Notes under the pieces: model-generated
What the model was told of the DNA's origin: nothing
Seen by the model: the letters and a program-made list of their open reading frames with translations, nothing else
Database searches by the model: none
In this document: piece by piece, positions 1 to 6,892 of the stretch
Position numbering within the stretch: the stretch's first letter is position 1
Layout of the letters: the number at the start of each line of letters is the position of its first letter
Source of the DNA: an uncultured Lachnospiraceae bacterium
GTDB taxonomy: Bacteria; Bacillota_A; Clostridia; Lachnospirales; Lachnospiraceae
Assembly: GCA_946613735.1 (NCBI GenBank)
Contig: CAMOFS010000040.1
Location: 1 to 9,191 of the forward strand
Length of the DNA: 9,191 nt
Reading direction: 5' to 3'
Program-made: the position numbers and the translations under genes

Positions 1-5
1 CCCCC

Positions 6-31
6 TGTCATCCTGAGCGCAGCGAAGGATC
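6..31. repeat. Short intergenic repeat-like sequence that supplies the ribosome site of the first gene
   Basis: The sequence begins TGTCATCCTGAGCGCAGCGA and ends in AAGGATC. From memory it matches a short, imperfectly palindromic intergenic sequence seen in many unrelated bacterial genomes, but I could not search. Its end is part of a perfect 10-base palindrome, AAGGATCCTT, at 25-34. The GAAGGA at 24-29 is the only plausible Shine-Dalgarno sequence for the ATG at 40, with a spacing of 10 bases. The repeat therefore seems to provide the translation signal of the lipoprotein gene. Only 39 bases precede that gene in the window, so its promoter, or any riboswitch, is out of view. Confidence 0.55.
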
Positions 32-39
32 CTTTTGAT

Positions 40-1158
40 ATGAAAAAAACATCGTTATTCTTATTATTGACAATATTAGTGCTGCTTCTGGCCGGCTGCG
101 GCGAGCAGGAGAGTGACGGCAGTTTGGCCACGCAACAGTCCGAAAGCGCGCCCGCCGCTCAACAGTCCGAAAGCGCGCTCGCCGCTCCAAAGACCGACAG
201 CCTTAAGCTTGAATATGCCACCGGTTTTTCTGTGGAGTACTATGACGATCACACCCATGTGACGGTGGGGGATACGGAGCTTGATGTGAAAAAGCCCTAC
301 GATAATATCTACATGGCGTCCTCGTCGGTCATGGATCTTTTTTTACATGAAGATGCCTTATCCACTGTGAAAATGACCTCCACAAAAATAGAGGACTGGA
401 CCATCCCCGAGGTATCAGAGGCCATGAAGGACGGCAGCATAAAATACGTGGGCAAATACAGTGCGCCTGATTATGAGCTGCTGCTTGATGAGGGCTGTGA
501 CCTGGTGATCGAGAATACCATGATATATCATTCTCCCAAGGTGCGGGAGCAGCTTATGGCTCTGGGGCTTCCCGTGATAGTGGAAAACTCCAGCTACGAA
601 GAGCACGTGCTGGGGAGGATGGAATGGGTGAAGCTCTACGGAGTACTGACCGGTCATGAGGCTGAGGCTGAGGCTTTTTTTGAGGATGCAAAAAAGCGTC
701 TGGCTGCGGTGGGACAGGCAAAGCGTACTGACAAAAAGGTAGCATTTTTTTATGTCACATCCTCGGGATATGTGAGCACGCGAAAGCCTGGGGATTATAT
801 CTCGGAGCTTATAGATATGGCCGGGGGAGAATATGTCCTGGCTGATGTGTTAGTTGAGGATGATAACAATCTCTCCTCCATGAACATGGATGTGGAAAGC
901 TTTGTGGCGGCAGCCAGGGATTGTGATGTGATCATCTACAACTCCACGGTAAGCGGTGCGCCGGAATCTGTGGAGGAGCTTGTAGCCTTAGCACCTTTTT
1001 TAAAGGATTTTCAGGCGGTGGGTACCGGTGAGGTATGGTGTACCGGTGCCAATATGTTTCAGATGACGGGTTCCCTGCCTGAGGTGGCGGAGGAGCTTGT
1101 GACAGTGATAGCAGGAGAGGAAGATGACGGACTATCCTTTTTCAAAAAACTCAGATAA
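40..1158 (+). CDS. ABC transporter solute-binding lipoprotein (iron complex/heme/cobalamin type)
   Basis: This 372-aa protein is the extracellular receptor of the importer encoded by this gene and the next two. It starts MKKTS and has a hydrophobic signal peptide ending in the lipobox LAGC, so Cys20 would be lipidated and anchored to the outer face of the membrane. Residues 21-55 are a Ser/Gln/Ala-rich tether containing a duplicated 9-residue unit. The rest is a class III periplasmic-binding fold (BtuF/FhuD-like, Peripla_BP_2). It shows the early strand and helix YMASSSVMDLF (91-101), the segment GLPVIVENSSYEEHVLGR (176-193) and the late GSLPEVAEELV (344-354), as in clostridial iron/cobalamin receptors. 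Its 3' end overlaps the permease gene by 35 bases, so its last codons contain that gene's ribosome site. The substrate cannot be decided from sequence, and siderophore, heme and cobalamin all remain possible. Confidence 0.9.
   Translation: MKKTSLFLLLTILVLLLAGCGEQESDGSLATQQSESAPAAQQSESALAAPKTDSLKLEYATGFSVEYYDDHTHVTVGDTELDVKKPYDNIYMASSSVMDLFLHEDALSTVKMTSTKIEDWTIPEVSEAMKDGSIKYVGKYSAPDYELLLDEGCDLVIENTMIYHSPKVREQLMALGLPVIVENSSYEEHVLGRMEWVKLYGVLTGHEAEAEAFFEDAKKRLAAVGQAKRTDKKVAFFYVTSSGYVSTRKPGDYISELIDMAGGEYVLADVLVEDDNNLSSMNMDVESFVAAARDCDVIIYNSTVSGAPESVEELVALAPFLKDFQAVGTGEVWCTGANMFQMTGSLPEVAEELVTVIAGEEDDGLSFFKKLR
133..186 (+). repeat. Two tandem 27-base units inside the lipoprotein tether
   Basis: Copies at 133-159 and 160-186 are directly adjacent and differ at one base (C at 152, T at 179). 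They encode QQSESAPAA and QQSESALAA, residues 32-49, just after the lipidated Cys20. The unit length is a multiple of three, so gain or loss of a copy would change tether length without breaking the frame. It looks like a recent duplication by slippage. Confidence 0.95.
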
Positions 1159-2158
1159 AAGCAGGATCGTTATATCCTTTGTGATACTTACGGCCCTGCT
1201 TTTTGTCCTTCTACTTGCGAACCTTTTGGTGGGAAGCGTGGGAGTGAGTGCATCTGATATCATAGGGATACTTTTCGGGGGCGCATCCGGCACCACGGAA
1301 AGCCTTATCATCGCAACCATAAGGCTTCCCAGGCTAATTGCGGCAGCCCTTTTAGGCGGTGCACTGGCGCTTTCCGGCTTTTTACTCCAGACCTATTTTA
1401 ACAATCCCATTGCGGGCCCTTTTGTACTGGGCATATCCTCCGGGGCAAAGATGTGTGTCGCCATGGTGATGATCCTGTCCCTCTTTCAGGGCATGATCCT
1501 GTCTTCATTTCTTATGATCCTTGCGGCTTTTGCCGGTTCCATGCTTTCCATGGGTTTTATCATTTTGGTTTCAAAAAAGTTGCGAAACGGAGCTACACTT
1601 ATCATCTGCGGTGTCATGATAGGATATATTTGTTCTGCCATTACTGACATAATGGTGACCTTTGCCAATGATGCGGATATCGTGAATCTGCACAACTGGT
1701 CAAAGGGCAGCTTTTCCGGCATCAGCTGGGGGAATGTAAAGGTGATGATCCCTGTGGTAGCGATAACCTTTGTGCTTACGTTTTTACAGGCCAAGCCCAT
1801 GAGTGCCTACCAGCAGGGAGAGGGCTTTGCAAAAAGTGTGGGAGTAAATGTGAGGGCCTTTTCCGTGATGATCATCATCTTATCCGGGCTTTTGTCGGCG
1901 TCGGTCACGGCTTTTGCCGGGCCTATTTCCTTTTTGGGTGTGGCGGCTCCACATCTGGTAAAGAGAATACTCGGGACCGTAAAGCCCATTTACATGATAC
2001 CGGCCAGCTTTTTGGGCGGAGCCTGCTTTTGTCTGTTTTGCGATCTGATTGCCCGGACGGTGTTTTCGCCGACGGAGGTGTCCATCAGTACCGTAACAGC
2101 CGTGCTTGGTGCTCCCATAGTGATATGGGTTATGGTAAGGCGAGCTTATGAAAAATAA
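1124..2158 (+). CDS. FecCD-family ABC transporter permease
   Basis: This 344-aa integral membrane protein forms the import channel, presumably as a homodimer. It has the family hallmarks in order: a first membrane helix (about 15-37), RLPR (67-70), and the stretch LSGFLLQTYFNNPIAGPF (83-100) followed by LGISSGA. GEGFAKSVGVNV (232-243) is the cytoplasmic coupling segment that contacts the ATPase. GPISFLGVAAPHLVKR (266-281) comes next, and a last membrane helix lies near 325-338. The overall hydrophobicity fits about ten transmembrane helices and the length is normal. The ATG at 1124 is preceded by AGGAG at 1113-1117, spacing 6, inside the lipoprotein gene. The 35-base overlap implies coupled translation. 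The family imports iron-siderophores, heme or vitamin B12, and nothing here narrows that down. Confidence 0.95.
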   Translation: MTDYPFSKNSDKSRIVISFVILTALLFVLLLANLLVGSVGVSASDIIGILFGGASGTTESLIIATIRLPRLIAAALLGGALALSGFLLQTYFNNPIAGPFVLGISSGAKMCVAMVMILSLFQGMILSSFLMILAAFAGSMLSMGFIILVSKKLRNGATLIICGVMIGYICSAITDIMVTFANDADIVNLHNWSKGSFSGISWGNVKVMIPVVAITFVLTFLQAKPMSAYQQGEGFAKSVGVNVRAFSVMIIILSGLLSASVTAFAGPISFLGVAAPHLVKRILGTVKPIYMIPASFLGGACFCLFCDLIARTVFSPTEVSISTVTAVLGAPIVIWVMVRRAYEK

Positions 2159-2906
2159 CACAGTATTAAAAACAGAAAAACTAAACATCGGATATGATGG
2201 AAAAGTGGTAGTAAGTGATGTGAACTTCGAAGCCGAAAGCGGTGAGGTGCTAACAGTCATTGGTCCCAATGGAGCAGGAAAGTCTACTCTGCTTAAGACC
2301 ATAAGCGGACAGCTTCCTGCCATCTCCGGTGAGATAGAGCTGATGGGCAAAAGCTTAAGCGCTATGTCCCCTGATGAGCGCGCCTGTCATATGTCCCTGC
2401 TTCTTACAGGCCAGCGCATGGCGGAGATGATGACGGTCTATGATGTGGTGGCTATGGGACGTTACCCCTATACGGGACACCTGGGCATACTCTCAGATGA
2501 TGACCGGGCTGTGGTTTCCAAGGTTATGGAGAGGCTGGATATCTCTGACCTGGCGTATTCATTTTTTGACAGGATAAGTGACGGCCAGCGCCAGCGGGTG
2601 CTTTTAGCCCGATCCCTTTGCCAGGAGCCGAAGCTTTTGATCCTGGACGAGCCCGCATCCTATCTGGATATACGTTATCAGCTGGAACTTATGGAGATAC
2701 TGCGTTCCCTGGCAGCTGAGGGACTGACCGTTATTATGAGTATGCACGAGCTATCACTGGTAAGGCGTTTGGCTGCCCGCCTGATATGCATAAAAGAAAG
2801 CCGCGTCGATGTGGTAGAAGACGTGGATGATTTCTTCGTCTCCGGAGGCATCGAGCGGCTCTTTGATCTTCCTGAAGGGACCTTCGTCGGTTCTATTAGA
2901 AATTGA
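2148..2906 (+). CDS. ABC transporter ATP-binding protein of the iron complex/cobalamin importer
   Basis: This 252-aa cytoplasmic ATPase powers the importer. Visible motifs are Walker A GPNGAGKST (39-47), a family-typical region TVYDVVAMGRYPYTG (96-110), the signature ISDGQRQRVLLAR (143-155), Walker B LLILDEP (163-169), D-loop SYLD (171-174) and H-loop His200 in SMHEL. Two departures from the textbook ABC pattern stand out. The signature reads SDGQ rather than SGGQ, and the Q-loop area reads LLLTGQR (85-90 region), where many ABC proteins have VPQ. Similar variants are known to me in this FecE-like branch, so neither suggests loss of function. The ATG at 2148 overlaps the permease stop by 11 bases and follows AAGG at 2137-2140. 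The 3' end overlaps the convergent PNPOx gene by 11 bases, and no intrinsic terminator is visible. Confidence 0.95.
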   Translation: MKNNTVLKTEKLNIGYDGKVVVSDVNFEAESGEVLTVIGPNGAGKSTLLKTISGQLPAISGEIELMGKSLSAMSPDERACHMSLLLTGQRMAEMMTVYDVVAMGRYPYTGHLGILSDDDRAVVSKVMERLDISDLAYSFFDRISDGQRQRVLLARSLCQEPKLLILDEPASYLDIRYQLELMEILRSLAAEGLTVIMSMHELSLVRRLAARLICIKESRVDVVEDVDDFFVSGGIERLFDLPEGTFVGSIRN

Positions 2907-3321
2907 TGGTCTCGGGTGCGTCGGTGAATGAACTGAATGTTGCGGTGGCATCTTTGAGATAGAGCATCTGCATGTTGTCATCATCGGCGCTGTACATGCC
3001 CTTAAGCTGGGGCATCTTATCAAGCATCTTGACCTTGATGTCATGATCGTCATCGTTAACCAGCTCCCCTGCTACGCGAAGCCATTTTCCATCCATAAAG
3101 GCACAAATCTCCACTTTGGGGTTCTTTGCGATCTGCTTGGATACATCCTTTACCTTGCCGGTCTGGATGTAGATCCTGCCATTTTCTAAAAGTGCTGTGC
3201 CGAAAGGCCTGACCCTGGGCTGGTCACCGTCAACCGTTGCGAGGTAATAGGTCTGCGCAGCATCTAAAAAATAGTAAACCTTCTCGATGCCTGTAGCCTG
3301 TTCATACTTTTTTCCTTCCAT
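2896..3321 (-). CDS. Pyridoxamine 5'-phosphate oxidase-family (split-barrel flavin-binding) protein
   Basis: This 141-aa single-domain cytoplasmic protein resembles the small uncharacterised PNPOx-like group (COG5015 type). The N-terminal half reads FLDAAQTYYLATVDGDQP (18-35) then RVRPFG (36-41), the usual first strands and flavin-phosphate region. IYIQTGKVKDVSKQIAKNPK (50-69) and VEICAFMDGKWLRVAGE (70-86) are also typical. It probably binds FMN or a related cofactor such as F420, but the reaction is unknown. It is too short to be a full PdxH, and a role in B6 synthesis should not be assumed. The ATG at 3321 is preceded on the minus strand by AGAGGG (3327-3332), spacing 5. It is transcribed toward the ABC operon and overlaps its end by 11 bases. 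Confidence 0.88.
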   Translation of the reverse strand: MEGKKYEQATGIEKVYYFLDAAQTYYLATVDGDQPRVRPFGTALLENGRIYIQTGKVKDVSKQIAKNPKVEICAFMDGKWLRVAGELVNDDDHDIKVKMLDKMPQLKGMYSADDDNMQMLYLKDATATFSSFTDAPETINF

Positions 3322-3379
3322 AATATCCCTCTTTTCTTACTAACGCTTTTGCGCGATTTATCCGCGCCTCTGCCACCTG

Positions 3380-3408
3380 ATTCTATCATATCGACAGATG
3401 GATTTCAA
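3380..3408 (-). promoter_or_regulatory. Sigma-A-type promoter of the PNPOx-family gene
   Basis: On the minus strand TTGAAA (3403-3408) is followed after exactly 17 bases by TAGAAT (3380-3385). A TG one base before the -10 makes it an extended -10. Transcription would start near 3373 and give a leader of about 50 bases. That leader contains a small GCGCG/CGCGC hairpin (3351-3355 with 3363-3367, loop 7). Confidence 0.7.
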
Positions 3409-3787
3409 TTTAGCTCCGTAGTCCGGGCCGCCAGTCCGCCTGAAAATGTGTGTTGCTTTCGTTAGTCGCTCCGCTACTAAGCGCACCCTTCGCCTGCGTT
3501 TAACCTCGGCTGGACGTGTCGCGCGCCTCAGTAAAAGGCAAAGCACACGAGCTGAAACTTCGTTTCGCTCGCGTACTTTCCCTTTAACTGATTCGACGGT
3601 CACAGCCTCGTACTCCGGCTCGGGTTTGCTAAGTGCTGCGCTAAATCACTCAAGCAATCACACATTTCTCATGCAAACCAGCGGCCCTCACAGTAATTAC
3701 TACAAACTAAGGTTGAGGGCGCTAAATAGAAATATTGCTCTCTATACAGGGGATTATTGATGTATGTTTTTTGTTGGCATTGCGTGA
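3409..3787. other. Gene-free stretch with several hairpins, possibly a dispersed non-coding element
   Basis: No convincing gene lies here. The possible frames encode Arg/Ser-rich products without a good ribosome site or family resemblance. Three inverted repeats are visible. TTAGT/ACTAA spans 3462-3480 with an inner GC/GC pair. CGAGC-GAAAC pairs with GTTTC-GCTCG across 3548-3571, giving 10 bp with one bulged T and a TTC loop. AGC-GCCCTCA pairs with TGAGGGC-GCT across 3680-3723, giving 10 bp with one bulged G and a 23-base loop. The part before about 3650 is clearly richer in CG and GC steps than the AT-rich DNA after 3720. That supports an inserted or repeated element, but no terminal repeats or target duplication were found. 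Confidence 0.4.
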
Positions 3788-3817
3788 TTGACATCGTATG
3801 TACAGTGGGGATACAAT
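3788..3817 (+). promoter_or_regulatory. Sigma-A promoter of the exported-protein operon
   Basis: TTGACA (3788-3793) matches the -35 consensus perfectly. TACAAT (3812-3817) follows after 18 bases. Transcription would start around 3823-3825, giving a leader of about 60 bases before the ATG at 3884. The TTG at 3788 also opens an in-frame extension of the downstream gene, but as the -35 element it cannot be in the transcript. Confidence 0.8.
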
Positions 3818-3822
3818 AGTCT

Positions 3823-3851
3823 TGCATTTTTCGATTATTTCGAAAACTGCA
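3823..3851 (+). promoter_or_regulatory. Hairpin at the 5' end of the leader transcript
   Basis: TTTTCGA (3828-3834) pairs with TCGAAAA (3840-3846) around a TTATT loop. The stem extends past one T/C mismatch with TGCA (3823-3826) against TGCA (3848-3851). It begins almost exactly at the expected transcription start. A run of six T follows at 3856-3861, so a weak attenuator is conceivable. The stem is AT-rich, and a stabilising 5' structure is the simpler reading. Confidence 0.4.
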
Positions 3852-3883
3852 GGGCTTTTTTATATACTCAAGGAGGGGACAAA

Positions 3884-5992
3884 ATGTCAAAAGGAATACT
3901 TAAAAGAATTGGATTGATAGCGCTGTCAGGTGTGCTGGTATTTACCACACCTGTTACAGCTTTTGCAGATGAAACTACTGAAAACAGTGGTGGAACTTCA
4001 TCAGGTGGCAATTCAGGTGGCAGCTCCGGTGGCGGTGGAAGTTCGTCGAGTAGCACATCCAACAACCCGTCATCTGGTTCAAGCGGAAGCAGCTCGTCGT
4101 CAAGTTCAAGCGACTCATCATCTGGTTCAAGTGAAAATGGATCTTCATCAAGTTCAAACGAAAGCAGTTCGTCGACCGGCAGTGAGAATAACAATAGTAG
4201 GTCAGTTGTATTTAGTCCTACATCCGTCAGACTGAATGTGGGTGATAAGACGACAATAAATGTTACTCAAAATGATAATATCACTGATCTTGTGATCACA
4301 TGGAGCAGTGATGATACATCTGTTGCAACTGTTACGGATTCCGGTGAGGTGACAGCTGTTGCTGTGGGAAACACACGTATACGGGCTTCATACACATATA
4401 ACTCAAATAGCGGTGGTAGCAGTGGAAGTGGGACGGCTAATCTTTCCGTTATTGTTAAAGAAAAATCATCAACCGGTGGAAGTGGGTCTTCTGGTGGGGG
4501 AGGTTCATCATCTGGCAGTTCATCCGGCGGTGGCGGCAGTTCCAAAAAGGTAGGTGGCGGTACCCCTACAGGAAAAACTAAAACTGCCACTAAGGAGGAA
4601 CAGGCTGCTGAGGAAAAAATCTGGGAGCTCATCAATAAATATGCTGATCCTGATTATTATCTCGTATATGGTCAGGATTACTATGATGAGAAGGTTACTG
4701 AGGCGCAGTTTAACGAGATAAAAAAGACAGCTGAAAGCGTGGTAGCTGGCAAGTCCGGCGATTATGAAAAAATAAAGGCTCTGACTACATACATAGCAGA
4801 GAATGTTTACTACGATTATGATTATTACCAGAAAAGGACAAGCTCCACAAACCTGTCATCCTATGATGTATTCACTAACAAGACAACGGTCTGTGATGGT
4901 TATAGCAGACTTATGAAGACAATGTGCAATCTTGTGGGTATTCCATGCATGAGAGTTTATGGGACAAACCATGCATTTAATGCTGCATATGCATCTGACA
5001 GGAAAAAATGGATATGCCTGGATGCAACCTGGTGCTCAGGAAATAAATATAATTATAATGGCTCAGGCGGAATGTCTGCAGGAAAGCTTAATATGACCAG
5101 ATTCGATATGTCACCCAGTTATCTTGCCGGGCTTACTAATCATGAAACATATGGAACAAGTAAACATGATATTATTCATGGCTTTGCAGATGGCACATCG
5201 AATTCTCTTTATTATAGTTTGGTCAATGTCGGGACTAATATTTCTGAATGGAAGTTTGTGATTTCCGGATCGAAATCCAAGGGGCCAATATTTCAAAATG
5301 AGATTGGGGGGATGCCGGTAGAATGCAGTGTGGCTGGAAGAATTAATAGTCAATATCAAACATATGAACTTATTGAAGACAGTACCTTTATTTGTGATAA
5401 ACTGGATCTTTCCAATGCAAATATAAATAAAATACCGGACTCTATGTTCATGTTTAAAGAAGGAATACATTTTAAGTCTATCGTGCTGCCCCAAAGTGTG
5501 ACAGTGATAGGAAAAAATGCTTTTCCAGGCTGTGGTTTGGAAGAACTGGATCTTTCAGACACCAACGTGGAAGAAATAGGCAATGGTGCGTTTGCTAGCA
5601 ATAGTCTAAAGGTTGTGAAATTACCGCAGAGTTTAAAGGTATTGTCAAATTCTGCCTTCCGAGAGTGCGGTATCAGTGAGATCGATCTGTCAAAAACGCA
5701 GCTTAATAGTGTAAATTTGGAAACATTACTTTTTAATGAAAGTAATGTTAAAAAGATATATTTACCCGAAAAGCTAAAAACCTTAAATATAGACGAGTTT
5801 TATTCAAAGAAGAAGGTTACGATAGTAGTAAATGGCAATTCATTAAAGACTGTCAAACCTGCCTATGAAAAGAAGCTTAATGCCACGATAAAGATTAAGG
5901 CGAAGAACAAAAAGACATACAACAAAACTGTGAAAAAGTTCAAGAAAGCTATCAAATCGAAAAAGGTAAAGTATCAGTTTGTAAAAGGCTAA
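3884..5992 (+). CDS. Exported transglutaminase-like protein with Big_2 and leucine-rich repeat domains
   Basis: This 702-aa protein starts at ATG 3884, which has AAGGAGG at 3870-3876 with spacing 7. A signal peptide (1-28) probably ends at AFA. Residues 33-105 are a Ser/Gly-rich linker, 106-191 a Big_2 Ig-like domain (VTWSSDD-type core, GEVTAVAVGNT), and 194-229 a second Gly/Ser linker. Residues 237-425 are a transglutaminase-like domain. Its triad is Cys337 in TTVCDGYSRL, His363 in TNHAFNA and Asp380 in WICLDATW. Residues 505-640 are BspA-like (LRR_5) repeats with recurring LPQSLKVL and ELDLSDTNVEEIGNGAF units. The last 52 residues contain 19 lysines. No LPXTG or membrane anchor is seen, so it is secreted or held by charge to the wall. 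Such domains act as proteases, amidases or cross-linkers, and the substrate is unknown. It is the first gene of an operon with the two paralogues downstream. Confidence 0.88.
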   Translation: MSKGILKRIGLIALSGVLVFTTPVTAFADETTENSGGTSSGGNSGGSSGGGGSSSSSTSNNPSSGSSGSSSSSSSSDSSSGSSENGSSSSSNESSSSTGSENNNSRSVVFSPTSVRLNVGDKTTINVTQNDNITDLVITWSSDDTSVATVTDSGEVTAVAVGNTRIRASYTYNSNSGGSSGSGTANLSVIVKEKSSTGGSGSSGGGGSSSGSSSGGGGSSKKVGGGTPTGKTKTATKEEQAAEEKIWELINKYADPDYYLVYGQDYYDEKVTEAQFNEIKKTAESVVAGKSGDYEKIKALTTYIAENVYYDYDYYQKRTSSTNLSSYDVFTNKTTVCDGYSRLMKTMCNLVGIPCMRVYGTNHAFNAAYASDRKKWICLDATWCSGNKYNYNGSGGMSAGKLNMTRFDMSPSYLAGLTNHETYGTSKHDIIHGFADGTSNSLYYSLVNVGTNISEWKFVISGSKSKGPIFQNEIGGMPVECSVAGRINSQYQTYELIEDSTFICDKLDLSNANINKIPDSMFMFKEGIHFKSIVLPQSVTVIGKNAFPGCGLEELDLSDTNVEEIGNGAFASNSLKVVKLPQSLKVLSNSAFRECGISEIDLSKTQLNSVNLETLLFNESNVKKIYLPEKLKTLNIDEFYSKKKVTIVVNGNSLKTVKPAYEKKLNATIKIKAKNKKTYNKTVKKFKKAIKSKKVKYQFVKG
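3980..4198 (+). repeat. Ser/Gly-rich low-complexity coding repeat (first linker)
   Basis: This stretch encodes residues 33-105 of the transglutaminase-like protein, made of irregular Gly-Gly-Ser, Ser-Gly-Ser and poly-Ser runs with scattered Asn, Asp and Glu. The serine codons are mixed (TCA, TCG, AGT, AGC, TCC) and form short irregular repeats such as CATCTGGTTCAAG (4070-4082 and 4119-4131). It is a flexible spacer between the signal peptide and the Big_2 domain and is prone to length change. Confidence 0.85.
4463..4570 (+). repeat. Gly/Ser-rich low-complexity coding repeat (second linker)
   Basis: This stretch encodes residues 194-229, a Gly/Ser stretch ending in Lys-Lys-Val-Gly-Gly-Gly-Thr-Pro. 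It separates the Big_2 domain from the transglutaminase-like domain. Two linkers of the same character on both sides of one Ig-like domain suggest a beads-on-a-string design that holds the catalytic part away from the attachment point. Confidence 0.85.
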
Positions 5993-6041
5993 TTGTATTC
6001 CATGAGCCAATGACTGATGATTCAAGAAGGAGTGATCTGAC

Positions 6042-6854
6042 ATGAAAGGAATATTTAAGAAATTTGCAGTTATAGGACTGGCTTTTGCACTTAGCATTTC
6101 AGCATTGAGTGTCATACCATCTGATGTTTCACAGATGGCTCAGGTGCAGGCTGCCTCGTTGAAGCTTAACTACAAGGAGCTTTACTTAAGACCGGATTAT
6201 TATCGTGAGCTGAAGCTTGGTAAGATATCACCTAAAAAGTGCAAATGGAAGAGTTCAAATAAAAATGTTGTTTCGGTTGCAGATAATGGTGAGATATATA
6301 CCGAAAAAACTGGAAAAGCAGTTATTTTTTGCATATACAAGAATAAGACTTATAAATGCAAGGTTACTGTGGTTGACGATCTAAAGCTCAGTGATTTTGA
6401 ATATGACACTACGGCAAAGGATTATACATCGGACTACCATTCTAAGAATGCTATTGAAGACGCAGCGATTAGTATTGATATGTATGATCCATATAGCCAT
6501 ATTAGTGTAGATTATGGAGACCTTATTTCCTATAACATGAGAGGTGTATCTTCCGGCGCGTCAAATAAGGAGATAGAAAAGAAATTCGGGGAATATGACG
6601 AGTATTTTGATGCGAATGAAAATCCCGATATGTATAATATGTTTACAAGCGTTCGCTTTAAGAATTATGCTTCACAATTTGATGACATATCATATTTATG
6701 GTCATATAACAATAAATTAAATTGCGGTGGTTATCCGTTCAAGGTGTTTAAAACATTCTATTTCGACAGTAATGACAAAGTGCTTGGCAGCGTATGTTTA
6801 ATTGCATTTGATGGAAATGGTGTAAAATATCCCCTGACACAATTAGATTATTGA
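6042..6854 (+). CDS. Exported Big_2-like domain protein, first of a paralogous pair
   Basis: This 270-aa protein begins 49 bases after the transglutaminase-like gene, at an ATG with AAGGAG at 6027-6032, spacing 9. A signal peptide (1-37) probably ends at VQA before ASLKLN. Residues 38-111 resemble a Big_2 domain: KWKSSNKNVVSV (68-79), a GEIYTEKTGKAVI segment (83-95), and KCKVTVV (105-111). Cys67, Cys97 and Cys106 match the neighbour exactly. The C-terminal half contains YNMRGVSSGASNKEIEKKFG (164-183) and a late strand FYFDSNDKVLGSV (239-251). This layout recalls small secreted domains of the SmpA/BLIP-like type that have a G-x-S...V...G motif, but I am not certain of that. No catalytic residues, anchor or membrane helix are visible. 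It is likely a binding or partner protein, function unknown. Confidence 0.8.
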   Translation: MKGIFKKFAVIGLAFALSISALSVIPSDVSQMAQVQAASLKLNYKELYLRPDYYRELKLGKISPKKCKWKSSNKNVVSVADNGEIYTEKTGKAVIFCIYKNKTYKCKVTVVDDLKLSDFEYDTTAKDYTSDYHSKNAIEDAAISIDMYDPYSHISVDYGDLISYNMRGVSSGASNKEIEKKFGEYDEYFDANENPDMYNMFTSVRFKNYASQFDDISYLWSYNNKLNCGGYPFKVFKTFYFDSNDKVLGSVCLIAFDGNGVKYPLTQLDY

Positions 6855-6892
6855 TGATATATAGAGAATACACTAATAAGGAGAATACGGAC

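Noticed and set aside
143..155. Possible inactive ABC ATPase because of SDGQ instead of SGGQ (residues 143-155 of the protein encoded at 2148-2906)
   Set aside because: Walker A, Walker B, D-loop and His200 are intact, and SDG-type signatures are familiar in this FecE-like branch. The coordinates given here are protein residues.
1880..2350. A 156-codon minus-strand frame across the permease-ATPase junction
   Set aside because: It lies entirely antisense to two well-supported overlapping genes and shows no family features.
3351..3367. GCGCG/CGCGC hairpin as a terminator
   Set aside because: The stem is only 5 bp with no T run on either strand, and it lies inside the PNPOx leader between promoter and start codon.
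3446..3760. A 104-codon plus-strand frame in the gene-free stretch
   Set aside because: It has no convincing ribosome site, its product is Arg/Ser-rich without any domain, and it overlaps hairpins. An 81-codon minus-strand frame over the same place (3358-3603) is equally featureless and covers the PNPOx promoter.
3788..3883. A 32-residue N-terminal extension of the transglutaminase-like protein from TTG 3788
   Set aside because: That TTG is the first half of a perfect -35 box and would not be transcribed. ATG 3884 has an ideal AAGGAGG and starts a proper signal peptide.
3868..4194. A 108-codon minus-strand frame rich in Leu, Pro, Asp and Glu
   Set aside because: It is the mirror of the Ser/Gly-rich coding repeat on the plus strand. 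The composition is an antisense artefact and there is no ribosome site of note.
6851..6892. A 14-residue extension of the second paralogue from TTG 6851
   Set aside because: ATG 6893 has AAGGAG at spacing 9 and begins directly with a signal peptide that matches the paralogue's in length.
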